Counted from the first letter of the stretch, positions 34,216-43,146 are shown. The stretch: DNA of 64,000 bases from Mycolicibacterium litorale (GCA_002007745.1 CP019882.1:5270001-5334000); one strand, 5' to 3'. Numbers and translations: made by a program. The notes: generated from the sequence alone by a model not told the origin.

Positions 34216-34998
34216 TTACTTGTTGGCACTCGAGGCGGACAGGTACGCCGGCGGCTCGCCGCCGCCGTGCACCGCCATCTTCGCCCCGCTGATGTATGCA
34301 GCCGCATCGGAGGCCAGAAAGGCTGCCGCCCAACCGATGTCAGTTGGCTTGGCAAGGCGCCCGAGCGGCACCGTGGCCGCGACGGCAGCCTGCGATTCCG
34401 CGTCGCCGTAGAACAGCTCGGCCTGTTCGGTCTCGACCATCCCCACGACGAGCGCGTTCACCCGGACCTTGGGCGCCCATTCCACGGCCAATGTGGTGGT
34501 CAGGCTTTCCACTCCGGCTTTGGCGGCGCTGTAGGCGGCGGTGCCCGGAGAGGGCCGGCCGGCACTGACACTGGAGATCGACACGATCGACCCACCACCC
34601 CGTTGGCCCTGCATCACCGCATTGGCCGCTTGGGAGACATGGAGCATGCCAAGCAGATTCAGTTCGACGATCTTCTGGTGGAACTTCGGGGATGCCTCGG
34701 CGGTCAGCGCGTACGGCGAACCGCCGGCGTTGTTCACCACCACGTCGAGGCGCCCATGCTCGGCGACGATGGCCTCGATCAACCCGCCCACCGCAGCGGC
34801 GTCTCGGACGTCGCAGCTGTGGAACTCGTAGGGCAGGCCTTCGACGGGACGCCGTGCACAGGTCACGACGGTGGCGCCCTGGTCGGCGAAGACGGCACTG
34901 ATCCCGGCACCGACACCGCGCACCCCGCCGGTCACCAAAACCACTCGGCCCCGCAGGCCCAGGTCGAGGCCCCGGACAGTGTCAGCCGCGTCGGTCAC
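34216..34998 (-). CDS. Short-chain dehydrogenase, Rv3549c-like
   Basis: A 260-residue SDR with VTGGVRGVGAGISAVFADQG at the cofactor site, NNAGGSPYAL and the catalytic AAYSAAKAGVESL. GTG start at 34998, 16 bp from the KstR2 operator that it shares with divergent echA20. Function within ring degradation is undetermined; the family members reduce or oxidise hydroxyacyl-CoA or ketone groups. Confidence 0.88.
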   Translation of the reverse strand: MTDAADTVRGLDLGLRGRVVLVTGGVRGVGAGISAVFADQGATVVTCARRPVEGLPYEFHSCDVRDAAAVGGLIEAIVAEHGRLDVVVNNAGGSPYALTAEASPKFHQKIVELNLLGMLHVSQAANAVMQGQRGGGSIVSISSVSAGRPSPGTAAYSAAKAGVESLTTTLAVEWAPKVRVNALVVGMVETEQAELFYGDAESQAAVAATVPLGRLAKPTDIGWAAAFLASDAAAYISGAKMAVHGGGEPPAYLSASSANK

Positions 34999-35013
34999 TG
35001 TGCTAGCGTACCA

Positions 35014-35027
35014 AGCAAGTGCTTGCT
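35014..35027. promoter_or_regulatory. KstR2 operator (exact match) between Rv3549c-like SDR and echA20
   Basis: AGCAAGTGCTTGCT satisfies AnCAAGnnCTTGnT at every fixed base and lies within a longer imperfect palindrome. KstR2 binds here until HIP-CoA, made by FadD3, releases it. It controls both divergent genes. Confidence 0.9.
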
Positions 35028-35057
35028 TAGGTATTCGCCCCCATTCAGGAAGTGCAC

Positions 35058-35816
35058 ATGACCATCACGACCAGCACCGTCGAGCCGGGCATCGTCGCCG
35101 TCACGGTGAACTATCCACCCGTCAACGCAATCCCGTCCCGCGGGTGGTTCGAGCTCGCCGACGCCATCACCGCCGCCGGTCGCGACCTGAGCACCCACGT
35201 GGTGATCCTGCGTGCCGAGGGCCGCGGCTTCAACGCCGGCGTGGACATCAAGGAGATGCAGAACACCGAGGGCTTCACCGCCTTGATCGACGCCAACCGC
35301 GGCTGCTTCGCGGCCTTCAAGGCCGTTTACGAATGCGCGGTGCCGGTCGTCGCAGCGGTGAACGGATTCTGCGTCGGCGGCGGCATCGGCTTGGTCGGCA
35401 ACGCCGATGTGATCGTCGCCTCCGACGACGCCAAGTTCGGCCTGCCTGAGGTGGAGCGCGGTGCGCTCGGCGCGGCGACCCACCTGTCCCGGCTGGTGCC
35501 GCAGCACATGATGCGCCGACTGTTCTTCACCGCGGCGACGGTCAGCGCCGACACGCTGCATCACTTCGGGTCGGTGCACGAGGTGGTTCCCCGCGCCGAA
35601 CTCGACGAGGCGGCGTTGCGCGTCGCCCGCGACATCGCGTCCAAGGACACCCGGGTGATCCGAGCGGCCAAGGAGGCGTTGAACTTCATCGACGTCCAAC
35701 CGGTCAACGCGCGGTACCGGATGGAGCAGGGCTTCACGTTCGAACTGAATCTGGCCGGCGTCTCCGACGAGCACCGGGATGCGTTCGCCGGCACCTCGAA
35801 GGGCGAGAAGGCATGA
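35058..35816 (+). CDS. echA20: EchA20, ring-D opening enoyl-CoA hydratase-family enzyme
   Basis: A 252-residue crotonase-fold enzyme. In the KstR2 pathway EchA20 hydrolyses a carbon bond of HIEC-CoA to open the last five-membered ring. Oxyanion-hole segments are GRGFNAGVDIKEM and NGFCVGGGIGLVGNADV. ATG 35058 is preferred to GTG 35052. Its stop overlaps ipdA by ATGA. Order and length match Rv3550. Confidence 0.92.
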   Translation: MTITTSTVEPGIVAVTVNYPPVNAIPSRGWFELADAITAAGRDLSTHVVILRAEGRGFNAGVDIKEMQNTEGFTALIDANRGCFAAFKAVYECAVPVVAAVNGFCVGGGIGLVGNADVIVASDDAKFGLPEVERGALGAATHLSRLVPQHMMRRLFFTAATVSADTLHHFGSVHEVVPRAELDEAALRVARDIASKDTRVIRAAKEALNFIDVQPVNARYRMEQGFTFELNLAGVSDEHRDAFAGTSKGEKA

Positions 35817-36700
35817 GTGATAAGCGAACAACTCTCGACGAAGCTGTCGCATGCGTCGAGAGCGGGATGACGATCGGCATCGGCGGATGGGGTTCACGCC
35901 GCAAGCCGATGGCATTCGTCCGCGCGCTGCTGCGCACCGACGTCACCGATCTGACCGTCGTCACCTACGGCGGACCCGACCTGGGCCTGCTGTGCTCGGC
36001 GGGCAAGGTCAAGCGGGTCTACTACGGCTTCGTGTCGCTGGACTCCCCGCCCTTCTACGACCCGTGGTTCGCCAAGGCCCGCACCACTGGTGCGATCGAA
36101 TCGCGCGAGATGGACGAAGGCATGTTGCGCTGCGGGTTGCAAGCCGCCGCCCAACGGCTGCCGTTCCTGCCGATCCGGGCGGGGCTGGGCAGCGATGTAC
36201 GGGCGTTCTGGGGTGACGAACTCAAGACCGTGAAGTCTCCATATCCGACCGGTTCGGGCTTTGAAGAGCTCATCGCGATGCCGGCGCTCAACCTCGATGT
36301 CGCATTGGTGCACCTCAATCTCGGCGATGCCCAGGGCAATGCCGCCTACACCGGCATCGACCCGTACTTCGACGACCTGTTCCTGATGTCGGCGCGCCAC
36401 CGCCTGATGTCGGTGGAGAAGGTGGTGTCCACCGAGGAACTGGTGAAATCGGTCCCACCACAGGCATTGCTGATCAACCGGATGATGGTGGACTCGGTCG
36501 TCGAAGCGCCCAACGGGGCGCACTTCACCACCGCCGAACCCGATTATCGCCGCGACGAGAAGTTCCAGCGCCACTATGCCGAGGCGGCGGCCTCTGAGGA
36601 GACGTGGGCGCAGTTCGTCTTGACGTACCTGTCCGGCAGCGAAGCCGATTACCAAGCGGCCGTGCGCAAGTTCAAGGCAGAGCAGGAGGCTGCACAGTGA
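35813..36700 (+). CDS. ipdA: IpdA, alpha subunit of the COCHEA-CoA ring-opening hydrolase
   Basis: A 295-residue protein of the type I CoA-transferase fold. IpdA and IpdB form a heterotetramer that hydrolyses the last steroid ring in COCHEA-CoA. The start SDKRTTLDEAVACVESGM and GIGGWGSRRKPMAFVRALLR are typical of Rv3551. ATGA overlap upstream and GTGA overlap downstream indicate coupled synthesis with both neighbours. Confidence 0.93.
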   Translation: MSDKRTTLDEAVACVESGMTIGIGGWGSRRKPMAFVRALLRTDVTDLTVVTYGGPDLGLLCSAGKVKRVYYGFVSLDSPPFYDPWFAKARTTGAIESREMDEGMLRCGLQAAAQRLPFLPIRAGLGSDVRAFWGDELKTVKSPYPTGSGFEELIAMPALNLDVALVHLNLGDAQGNAAYTGIDPYFDDLFLMSARHRLMSVEKVVSTEELVKSVPPQALLINRMMVDSVVEAPNGAHFTTAEPDYRRDEKFQRHYAEAAASEETWAQFVLTYLSGSEADYQAAVRKFKAEQEAAQ

Positions 36701-37446
36701 TCTCCACAACCCGCGCCGAGGTGTGCGCCGTCGCCTGCGCCGAATTATTCCGTGACGCAGGCGAGATCATGGTCAGCCCGATGGCCAACATGGTGTCGAT
36801 CGGTGCGCGGCTGGCCCGGCTCACCTTCTCCCCCGACATCGTGCTGACCGACGGTGAAGCCCGCATCCTGGCCGACACCCCGGCGATGGGTGCCACTGGT
36901 GCCATCGAGGGCTGGATGCCGTTCGGCCGCGTCTTCGAGACGCTGGCGTGGGGGCGGCGCCACGTGGTGATGGGCGCCAACCAGATCGACCGCTACGGCA
37001 ACCAGAACCTGTCGGCGTTCGGCCCGCTGCAGCATCCGACCCGCCAGATGTTCGGCGTGCGCGGCGCACCCGGAAACACGATCAACCACGCCACCAGTTA
37101 CTGGGTGGGCAACCACTCCAAGCGAGTGTTCGGCGACTCCGTCGACATCGTCTCCGGAATCGGCTGGGACAAGGTCGATCCGGGCAATCCTGCCTACCGC
37201 TTCGTCAATGTCTTCCGCGTGGTCACCAATCTCGGCGTGTTCGACTTCAACGGGCCCGACCACCAGATGCGGGCGGTCTCGCTGCACCCCGGCGTCGACG
37301 CTGAGCAGGTCGCCGAGAACACCTCCTTCGAGGTGCACGGCCTCGGCGAGGCGGACACCTCGCGACTCCCGTCCGAGGACGAGCAGAAGTTGATCCGCGA
37401 GGTCATCGATCCCAAGTCGCTGCGGGACAAAGAAGTCCGAGCATGA
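36697..37446 (+). CDS. ipdB: IpdB, beta subunit of the COCHEA-CoA ring-opening hydrolase
   Basis: A 249-residue CoA-transferase-fold partner of IpdA. GTG start 36697 (ISTTRAEVCAVACAELFRDA). The conserved NQIDRYGNQNLSAFG and RQMFGVRGAPGNTINHATSYW agree with Rv3552. Its stop overlaps the ATG of ipdC. Confidence 0.93.
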   Translation: MISTTRAEVCAVACAELFRDAGEIMVSPMANMVSIGARLARLTFSPDIVLTDGEARILADTPAMGATGAIEGWMPFGRVFETLAWGRRHVVMGANQIDRYGNQNLSAFGPLQHPTRQMFGVRGAPGNTINHATSYWVGNHSKRVFGDSVDIVSGIGWDKVDPGNPAYRFVNVFRVVTNLGVFDFNGPDHQMRAVSLHPGVDAEQVAENTSFEVHGLGEADTSRLPSEDEQKLIREVIDPKSLRDKEVRA

Positions 37447-38501
37447 AGTTACGGACGCCGCTGACCGAGCTGATCGGCATCGAACACCCGGTCGTGCAAA
37501 CCGGCATGGGCTGGGTCGCCGGCGCACGGCTGGTGTCGGCCACCTCCAATGCCGGCGGCCTGGGCATCCTGGCATCAGCCACGATGACGATCGATGAGCT
37601 GGCCACCGCGATAGGCAAGGTCAAGTCGGCAACCGATCGCCCGTTCGGGGTCAACATCCGCGCCGACGCAGCCGACGCCGGCGACCGGGTCGACCTGATG
37701 ATCCGAGAGGGAGTGAAGGTCGCCTCGTTCGCGCTGGCTCCCAAGCAGGAGCTGATCGCACGCCTTAAAGAGGCCGGCTCCGTGGTGATTCCGTCGGTGG
37801 GTGCCGCCAAGCATGCCCGCAAGGTGGCCGGCTGGGGCGCCGACGCGGTGATCGTGCAGGGCGGCGAGGGCGGCGGACACACCGGCCCGGTGGCCACCAC
37901 GCTGCTGCTGCCGTCGGTGCTCGACGCGGTGGACATCCCGGTGGTCGCCGCGGGTGGCTTCTTCGACGGGCGCGGCCTGGCGGCGGCCCTGTCCTACGGC
38001 GCCGCCGGCGTGGCCATGGGCACCCGGTTCCTGTTGACGTCGGACTCGACGGTGCCCGAGGAGATCAAGCAGCGTTATCTCCAGGCCGCGCTGGACGGCA
38101 CCGTCGTCTCGACCCGCGTCGACGGCATGCCGCACCGGGTCCTACGGACGGAGTTGGTCGAGAAACTCGAAAGCGGCTCACCGGTGCGCGGTTTCACCGC
38201 AGCGGTGCGCAACGCCGCCAAGTTCAAGAAGATGTCGCAAATGACCTGGGCGGCGATGATCCGCGACGGCCTGGCCATGCGCCACGGCAAAGACCTCACC
38301 TGGGCGCAGGTGCTGATGGCCGCGAACACACCGATGCTGCTCAAAGCCGGCCTGGTCGAGGGCAACACCGAGGCCGGTGTCCTGGCCTCGGGTCAGGTGG
38401 CCGGCATCATCGAGGACCTGCCGTCCTGCGCCGAGCTGGTCACCACCATTGTCAGCGACGCGATCAAGCATCTCCAGGCGGCTGCCGCTTTCGTCGAATA
38501 G
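37443..38501 (+). CDS. ipdC: IpdC, FMN-dependent NPD/NMO-fold reductase of ring-C/D catabolism
   Basis: A 352-residue TIM-barrel flavoprotein related to nitronate monooxygenase. FMN-binding segments are MGWVAGARLVSATSNAGGLG and IVQGGEGGGHTG; a further GAAGVAMGTRFL follows. IpdC (Rv3553) is needed between 5-hydroxy-HIC-CoA and HIEC-CoA. Last gene of the echA20-ipdABC operon here: the ferredoxin gene fdxB that follows in M. tuberculosis is absent. Confidence 0.9.
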   Translation: MKLRTPLTELIGIEHPVVQTGMGWVAGARLVSATSNAGGLGILASATMTIDELATAIGKVKSATDRPFGVNIRADAADAGDRVDLMIREGVKVASFALAPKQELIARLKEAGSVVIPSVGAAKHARKVAGWGADAVIVQGGEGGGHTGPVATTLLLPSVLDAVDIPVVAAGGFFDGRGLAAALSYGAAGVAMGTRFLLTSDSTVPEEIKQRYLQAALDGTVVSTRVDGMPHRVLRTELVEKLESGSPVRGFTAAVRNAAKFKKMSQMTWAAMIRDGLAMRHGKDLTWAQVLMAANTPMLLKAGLVEGNTEAGVLASGQVAGIIEDLPSCAELVTTIVSDAIKHLQAAAAFVE

Positions 38502-38552
38502 GCGTAGCTTTGGGCTGAGCACCAACCAGCCCACTCGACGTCGGGGGACGCC

Positions 38553-38966
38553 ATGGCAGTAGCACCGGACACCTGGCCGCGCCAACTTCGCGACGTGGTC
38601 CGCCTGTCCAACAAATATCTGCTCAACCCGGTCATGCTGCGGCTGGCCGGCACCCGGTACTGGTACGCGTCGCTGGTTCACCACACCGGCCGGCAGTCCG
38701 GCAAGGAATACGCCACACCAGTGGTCGCCGAGCGGGTCGGGGACCGGCTGATCATTCCGCTGCCCTACGGCACCCAGGTCGACTGGCTGCGTAACGTCCT
38801 GACCGCGAGCGGAGCCCGGGTCACCACCAAGGGTGTGACCTATGAGATCGGCTCCCCCGAGATCATCGACGCAACCGAGGCCCTCCCGCTGCTGCCCCGG
38901 GACCGACGGCGGACATTCGAGCGGGCCGGCATCCGGCACTTTCTGCGCGGCACCATAACAAAGTAA
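38553..38966 (+). CDS. Nitroreductase/F420-type split-barrel protein
   Basis: A 137-residue protein of the deazaflavin-dependent nitroreductase family, distant from the two Ddn-type proteins. The core HHTGRQSGKEYATPVVAE and PYGTQVDWLRNVLTASGA fits family members that use F420 or bind heme/biliverdin. ATG at 38553, 51 bp after ipdC. It occupies the site of fdxB. No specific substrate can be proposed. Confidence 0.78.
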   Translation: MAVAPDTWPRQLRDVVRLSNKYLLNPVMLRLAGTRYWYASLVHHTGRQSGKEYATPVVAERVGDRLIIPLPYGTQVDWLRNVLTASGARVTTKGVTYEIGSPEIIDATEALPLLPRDRRRTFERAGIRHFLRGTITK

Positions 38967-38972
38967 GGTGCC

Positions 38973-38997
38973 AGCTTCATTTCTCGTAAATGAAGCT
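38973..38997. promoter_or_regulatory. Perfect 10-bp palindrome upstream of the SatD-like gene
   Basis: AGCTTCATTT (38973-38982) and AAATGAAGCT (38988-38997) flank CTCGT. The second arm touches the putative -10 box, and CTTCAT recurs a third time just before the start codon. It could be an operator or, for the gene before it, a terminator stem. Confidence 0.6.
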
Positions 38998-39002
38998 ATT
39001 AT
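38997..39002 (+). promoter_or_regulatory. Putative leaderless -10 box of the SatD-like gene
   Basis: TATTAT fits TAnnnT and lies six bases before the ATG at 39009 with no ribosome binding site between, the arrangement expected for a leaderless transcript. Confidence 0.55.
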
Positions 39003-39008
39003 CTTCAT

Positions 39009-39659
39009 ATGGTCGGAGTGAAGGCGGGTGCTTCATCACGACGCGCGACGCTGATCGGTGACGTCGTCGGGTCCCGCCTGGCCGCCGACCGCACCGAATT
39101 ACATCGCCGGGTCACCGAGGCGCTGGCCGACATCGCGGCCGGCGGCACCGATCCCCTCGCGTTCACCGTCGGTGATGAATTCCAAGGCAGCTATTCGACG
39201 GTGGGGGCGGCGGTCGACGCAGCCCTGGCGGTCCGATTGGCCCTCGCCCCCGATATCGACGTGCGCTTCGGCATCGGCTGGGGCGAGGTCACCCTCCTCG
39301 ATCGGCAGACCGGCATCCAAGACGGCCCGGGATGGTGGTCGGCGCGGGCGGCGATCGAGTGGACCGCAGCGGCCCAGCAACAACCGGCGTTGGCCGCGGT
39401 CCGCACCGCATACCGCCGCCACGACGACAACGGGCCGGACCCCGACGCGGTCAACGCCGCCCTGTTGTGTCGGGACCACCTGCTTGGATCTGTGGATGCC
39501 CGGTCGCTGCGTCTGCTGCGGGGACTGCTCGAGGGCAAGTCGAAGAAGGAATTGGCAGTCATGGAAGGCATCAGCGCTTCGGCGGTGTCCCAGCGGACCG
39601 CGCGGGATGGGTTGGATCTGCTGGTGCTGGCTTGCGATCACCTGCGGAGGCTCAGGTGA
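39009..39659 (+). CDS. SatD-like protein with C-terminal helix-turn-helix
   Basis: A 216-residue protein. The N-terminal two-thirds is SatD-like (ATLIGDVVGSRLAADR, LAFTVGDEFQGSYSTVG, VRFGIGWGEVTLLDR), a family named from a streptococcal acid-tolerance locus with no proven biochemistry. Residues 175-205 (EGKSKKELAVMEGISASAVS) form a sigma-region-4/LuxR-type helix-turn-helix, so it probably binds DNA, possibly the palindrome just upstream. GTGA overlap with the following membrane protein. Confidence 0.78.
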   Translation: MVGVKAGASSRRATLIGDVVGSRLAADRTELHRRVTEALADIAAGGTDPLAFTVGDEFQGSYSTVGAAVDAALAVRLALAPDIDVRFGIGWGEVTLLDRQTGIQDGPGWWSARAAIEWTAAAQQQPALAAVRTAYRRHDDNGPDPDAVNAALLCRDHLLGSVDARSLRLLRGLLEGKSKKELAVMEGISASAVSQRTARDGLDLLVLACDHLRRLR

Positions 39660-40510
39660 GTGGTGTCGCCGTCCTGTTGATCGCCGTCGGCTGCGCCGAC
39701 ATCGTCCGCCGCCTGAGCGGCAGAACATGGGCGGCCGCGCTCACCGGTCCGTCGGCCGCAGTGGCAACCGCTGCGCTGTGCGGACTCTGGCACCTCGGCG
39801 ACCTGATTGTGGTCGGCATCGCCGCCGTCGCGACGGTGGCCTGGGAGGTCGTCTGCAGCCACGCCGAGCGGGTCGGCGGCCGCAGGCAGGTGGCACCGCT
39901 GGTGTTGTTCGCCGGCGTACTCGCCGTGCTGCTCGCGCTGTCCGGGTTGGCGTCGCCGGTGGCCGGGCCGGTCAAGGCGTGGGCCCGGTGGGCCGAGATT
40001 CCCGGGCTCGGCGCCGTCGAGCCGACCCGCATCGTCGTCGTGGCGGGCGTGGTGCTGTTGCAACTGGTGACCGGCAACCAGCTTGTGCGCCTGTTGCTCG
40101 GGTCGGTGGGATCGGTGAAGCCGGCCGGTCAGCCGCAGCCCTCCGACCGGCTCAAGGGCGGCCGGCTGCTGGGGCCGATGGAACGACTGCTCATCGTGGG
40201 CCTGACCCTGTCCGGCCAACTGACCGCTGCGACGGCCGTGGTGGCTGCCAAGAGCATCATCCGGTTCCCCGAGATCAGCGCCCAAAGAGCCAGCGCGAAC
40301 GGTCGAATCGGACCCGGCGGGCCGGAGCGCAGCGACCCGGGAATCGGACCCGGCGGGCAGGAGCGCAGCGACCCGGGGATCGGACCCGGCGGGCAGGAGC
40401 GCAGCGACCCGGGGATCAACATCGACGATGTCACCGAGTACTTCTTGGTCGGCAGCTTCGCGAGCTGGATCGTGGCCCTCGGCGGTCTAGCGTTGACAGT
40501 CGCCAGCTGA
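39656..40510 (+). CDS. Multi-pass membrane protein with repeat-encoded insertion
   Basis: A 284-residue hydrophobic protein with about six membrane segments (VAVLLIAVGCADIV at the start, FASWIVALGGLALTVAS at the end). It resembles the DUF3307-type membrane proteins that accompany SatD, though I am not sure of the family. GTG start overlapping the satD-like stop. Between two hydrophobic segments lie three tandem copies of a 12-residue unit GPGG(P/Q)ERSDPGI encoded by a dispersed DNA repeat; the reading frame is kept because the unit is 36 bp. Confidence 0.72.
   Translation: MSGVAVLLIAVGCADIVRRLSGRTWAAALTGPSAAVATAALCGLWHLGDLIVVGIAAVATVAWEVVCSHAERVGGRRQVAPLVLFAGVLAVLLALSGLASPVAGPVKAWARWAEIPGLGAVEPTRIVVVAGVVLLQLVTGNQLVRLLLGSVGSVKPAGQPQPSDRLKGGRLLGPMERLLIVGLTLSGQLTAATAVVAAKSIIRFPEISAQRASANGRIGPGGPERSDPGIGPGGQERSDPGIGPGGQERSDPGINIDDVTEYFLVGSFASWIVALGGLALTVAS
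40308..40415 (+). repeat. 36-bp tandem repeat, three copies, inside the membrane-protein gene
   Basis: Units start at 40308, 40344 and 40380, each containing GGCGGGCAGGAGCGCAGCGA or a one-base variant. The same element occurs at 15821-15850 and 44419-44448. Translated as GPGG(P/Q)ERSDPGI. Confidence 0.9.
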
Positions 40511-40514
40511 CCCT

Positions 40515-40575
40515 GCCGACTGTGCGATCTCATACGCCCGCGACCGCGTGTCGCGGATGAAACCGCACAGTCGGC
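40515..40575. terminator. Stem-loop between convergent membrane-protein and fadA6 genes
   Basis: GCCGACTGTGCG (40515-40526) and its exact complement CGCACAGTCGGC (40564-40575) enclose a second small CGCGACCGCG-type stem. It fills the 80-bp gap between convergent stops and is probably a bidirectional terminator. Confidence 0.6.
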
Positions 40576-40590
40576 GAAAGGGTGATCCCG

Positions 40591-41748
40591 TCAGAGCCGT
40601 TCGATGATGGTGACGTTGGCGGTGCCGCCACCCTCGCACATCGTCTGCAGGCCGTAGCGGCCGCCGCGACGCTCGAGCTCGTTGAGCATGGTGGTGAACA
40701 GCTTGGCCCCGGTGGCGCCGAGCGGGTGACCCAGAGCGATCGCCCCGCCGTTGGGGTTGACCTTCTCCGGATCGATCTTGGTCTCCTTGAGCCAGGCCAT
40801 CACCACCGGCGCGAACGCCTCGTTGATCTCGACGACGTCGATGTCCTCGATCGTCAGGCCGGCCTTGTCCAGGGCGTAGCGGGTGGCCGGGATCGGGCCG
40901 GTGAGCATGAACACCGGGTCGGCGCCGCGGGCGCTGATGTGGTGGATGCGCGCCCTCGGGGTGAGGTTGTGGTCCTTGACGGCCTGGTCGCTGGCGAGCA
41001 GCACCGCGCTGGCGCCGTCGGAGATCTGGCTGGCCATCGCCGCGGTCAGCCGGCCGCCTTCGCGCAACGGCTTGAGACCGGCCATCTTCTCCAAGCTCGA
41101 CTCGCGCGGGCCCTCGTCGGTGCGGAAGTCACCGACCGGGACGATCTCGTTCTCGAAGTGCCCGGCCCGGATCGCCGCGAACGCCTTCTCATGACTGCCG
41201 AGGGAGAACTCCTCCATCTCCTCACGGGAGATGTTCCACTTCTCGGCGATCATCTCCGCGCCGCGGAACTGGGAGATCTCCTGGTCGCCGTAGCGGTGCA
41301 GCCAGTTCTCGCTCTCGTTGGTGGGCGAGGTGAAGCCGAACTGCTCGGCGACCGTCATCGCCGAGGAGATCGGGATGCGGCTCATGTTCTGCATGCCGCC
41401 GGCCAGGATCAGGTCGGCAGTACCGGCCATGATGGCTTGGGCCCCAAAGGAAATCGCCTGTTGACTGGAGCCGCACTGCCGGTCCACGGTCACCCCGGGA
41501 ACCTCTTCGGGGAAGCCGGCGGCCAGCCAGGTGTTGCGGCCGATGTTGCCGGCCTGCGGGCCGATGGTGTCCAGGCAGCCGACGATCGCGTCCTCGACGG
41601 CGCCGGGGTCGACGTCGACCCGGTCGAAGAGGCCGCGGAACGCCACCACACCGAGATCGATGGGATGAACGTGGGCCAGCGATCCATTGCGCTTGCCTAC
41701 CGCGGTGCGCACGGCATCGATGACGTATGCCTGTGAAGCGGGGGCCAT
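40591..41748 (-). CDS. fadA6: Ring-degradation beta-ketothiolase FadA6
   Basis: A 385-residue thiolase. Nucleophile Cys in VDRQCGSSQQAI, His in GGAIALGHPLGATG, second Cys in MCEGGGTANV. FadA6 (Rv3556c) is assigned to thiolytic cleavage of the MOODA-CoA derived chain at the end of steroid breakdown. Strong AAGGAG site before the ATG. It is 13 bp downstream of kstR2 in the same direction. Confidence 0.93.
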   Translation of the reverse strand: MAPASQAYVIDAVRTAVGKRNGSLAHVHPIDLGVVAFRGLFDRVDVDPGAVEDAIVGCLDTIGPQAGNIGRNTWLAAGFPEEVPGVTVDRQCGSSQQAISFGAQAIMAGTADLILAGGMQNMSRIPISSAMTVAEQFGFTSPTNESENWLHRYGDQEISQFRGAEMIAEKWNISREEMEEFSLGSHEKAFAAIRAGHFENEIVPVGDFRTDEGPRESSLEKMAGLKPLREGGRLTAAMASQISDGASAVLLASDQAVKDHNLTPRARIHHISARGADPVFMLTGPIPATRYALDKAGLTIEDIDVVEINEAFAPVVMAWLKETKIDPEKVNPNGGAIALGHPLGATGAKLFTTMLNELERRGGRYGLQTMCEGGGTANVTIIERL

Positions 41749-41761
41749 GTCGATCTCCTTG

Positions 41762-42358
41762 TTAGTTGGTGGGCGGCGCGGCTATGCCGCCCAACACGAT
41801 TGCGAGGTATTGGCGGCCGACCTCTTCGGCGCTGAGCGGGCCACCGGGCTGATACCACCGCACCGAGACCCATGTGGTGTCCCGGATGAACCGGTAGACC
41901 ACGTCGACGTCGATGTCGGGGCGGAAGTAGCCCTGCTCGACGCCCTCGTTCAGCAGATGCAGCCACATCTTGCGTTGCTCTTTGTTGCGCGCCTCGACGA
42001 AGTCGAACTGCGGCAGTGCTGAGAGCCGTTTGGCCTCATCCTGGTAGATGACCACCTGGGCGTGCCGGTGCTCGATCGCCTCGAAGGAGGTCATGAACAG
42101 GCCCTTGAGCCGTTCCAGCGGGTTGGGCTCGGTGCTGATGATCTGTTGGTAGCGCTCGAACAACCAGTCCAGGAAGTCACGCAGGACCTCCTCGACCATC
42201 TGCTCCTTGCTCTTGAAATGGTGGTAGAGGCTGCCGGACAGGATGCCCGCCGAGTCGGCGATGTCGCGCACCGTGGTCGCACGCAGGCCACGCTCGGCGA
42301 ACATCGTCGCGGCGAGCACCAACAGCTCGTCGCGGCGACTGACCGGCTGCTCTGTCAT
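41762..42358 (-). CDS. kstR2: TetR-family repressor KstR2
   Basis: A 198-residue TetR repressor of the ring-C/D regulon, released by HIP-CoA. The DNA-binding domain (AATMFAERGLRATTVRDIADSAGI) and the ligand domain (FRPDIDVDVVYRFIRDTTWVSVRWYQPGGPLS) closely follow Rv3557c. ATG 42358 overlaps the ipdF stop. Two exact KstR2 operators in the window lie in the divergent regions upstream of echA20 and fadD3. Confidence 0.94.
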   Translation of the reverse strand: MTEQPVSRRDELLVLAATMFAERGLRATTVRDIADSAGILSGSLYHHFKSKEQMVEEVLRDFLDWLFERYQQIISTEPNPLERLKGLFMTSFEAIEHRHAQVVIYQDEAKRLSALPQFDFVEARNKEQRKMWLHLLNEGVEQGYFRPDIDVDVVYRFIRDTTWVSVRWYQPGGPLSAEEVGRQYLAIVLGGIAAPPTN

Positions 42359-43146
42359 GGGTGCTGGCTCGATACCGAAATCACTTCTCCGGTCAGGTAA
42401 CTGGAGTAATCGCTGGCTAAAAACGCTATGGTGGAAGCGATCTCCCACGGTTCGGCCGCGCGCCCGAATGCCTCGCCCTCCGAGAGCCGGTCGAGCAGAT
42501 CCGCCGAACTTGTCTTCTCCAGGAACTTGTGCCGCGCGATGCTCGGGGACACCGCGTTGATCCGCACGCCGAACTCGACGGCTTCGATTGCGCTGCAACG
42601 AGTCAGCGCCATCACGCCGGCCTTTGCGGCGGCGTAGTGCGACTGCGAATGCTGCGCCCGCCAGCCCAGCACGCTGGCGTTGTTGACGATCGCGCCGCCG
42701 TGACCGGCCTCGCGGAAGTAGCGCAGCGCGGCACGGGTCGCCCGCATCACCGAGGTGAGCGTCACGTTGAATACCCGGTCCCACTCCTCATCGGTCATGT
42801 CCACGACCGGTGTCTGCCCGCCCAATCCGGCATTGTTCACCAGCACGTCGAGCCGGCCCATCCGGGCGGTGGTGGACGCGATCAGCGCGTCGACCTGCGC
42901 GGTGGAGGTGACGTCGCACACCACGGCCTCGACTCGACCGAGGCCCAGGTCGGCCAGCTGGTCCCGGGTTTCGCCGAGGCGGCGTTCGTGGTGATCGGAG
43001 ATCACGACGTCGGCGCCTTCGGCCAACGCACGGCGTGCCGTCGCCGACCCGATTCCGGTACCGGCCGCGGCGGTCACCACGACGACCTTTCCGGTCAGCA
43101 GACCGTGGCCCTCGATCTCCTTGGGCGCCTCCGTCAACGACGTCAC
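42355..43146 (-). CDS. ipdF: IpdF, 5-hydroxy-HIC-CoA dehydrogenase (SDR)
   Basis: A 263-residue SDR. Cofactor motif VTAAAGTGIGSATARRAL, NNAGLGG, and the active-site SHYAAAKAGVMAL. IpdF (Rv3559c) oxidises the 5-hydroxyl formed after the FadE30 step. GTG start; stop overlaps kstR2 by ATGA. Member of the fadE30-ipdF-kstR2-fadA6 leftward operon. Confidence 0.9.
   Translation of the reverse strand: MTSLTEAPKEIEGHGLLTGKVVVVTAAAGTGIGSATARRALAEGADVVISDHHERRLGETRDQLADLGLGRVEAVVCDVTSTAQVDALIASTTARMGRLDVLVNNAGLGGQTPVVDMTDEEWDRVFNVTLTSVMRATRAALRYFREAGHGGAIVNNASVLGWRAQHSQSHYAAAKAGVMALTRCSAIEAVEFGVRINAVSPSIARHKFLEKTSSADLLDRLSEGEAFGRAAEPWEIASTIAFLASDYSSYLTGEVISVSSQHP

Noticed and set aside
38553..38966. 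fdxB (Rv3554) because of its position after ipdC
   Set aside because: It lacks ferredoxin cysteines and has a split-barrel F420-type core.
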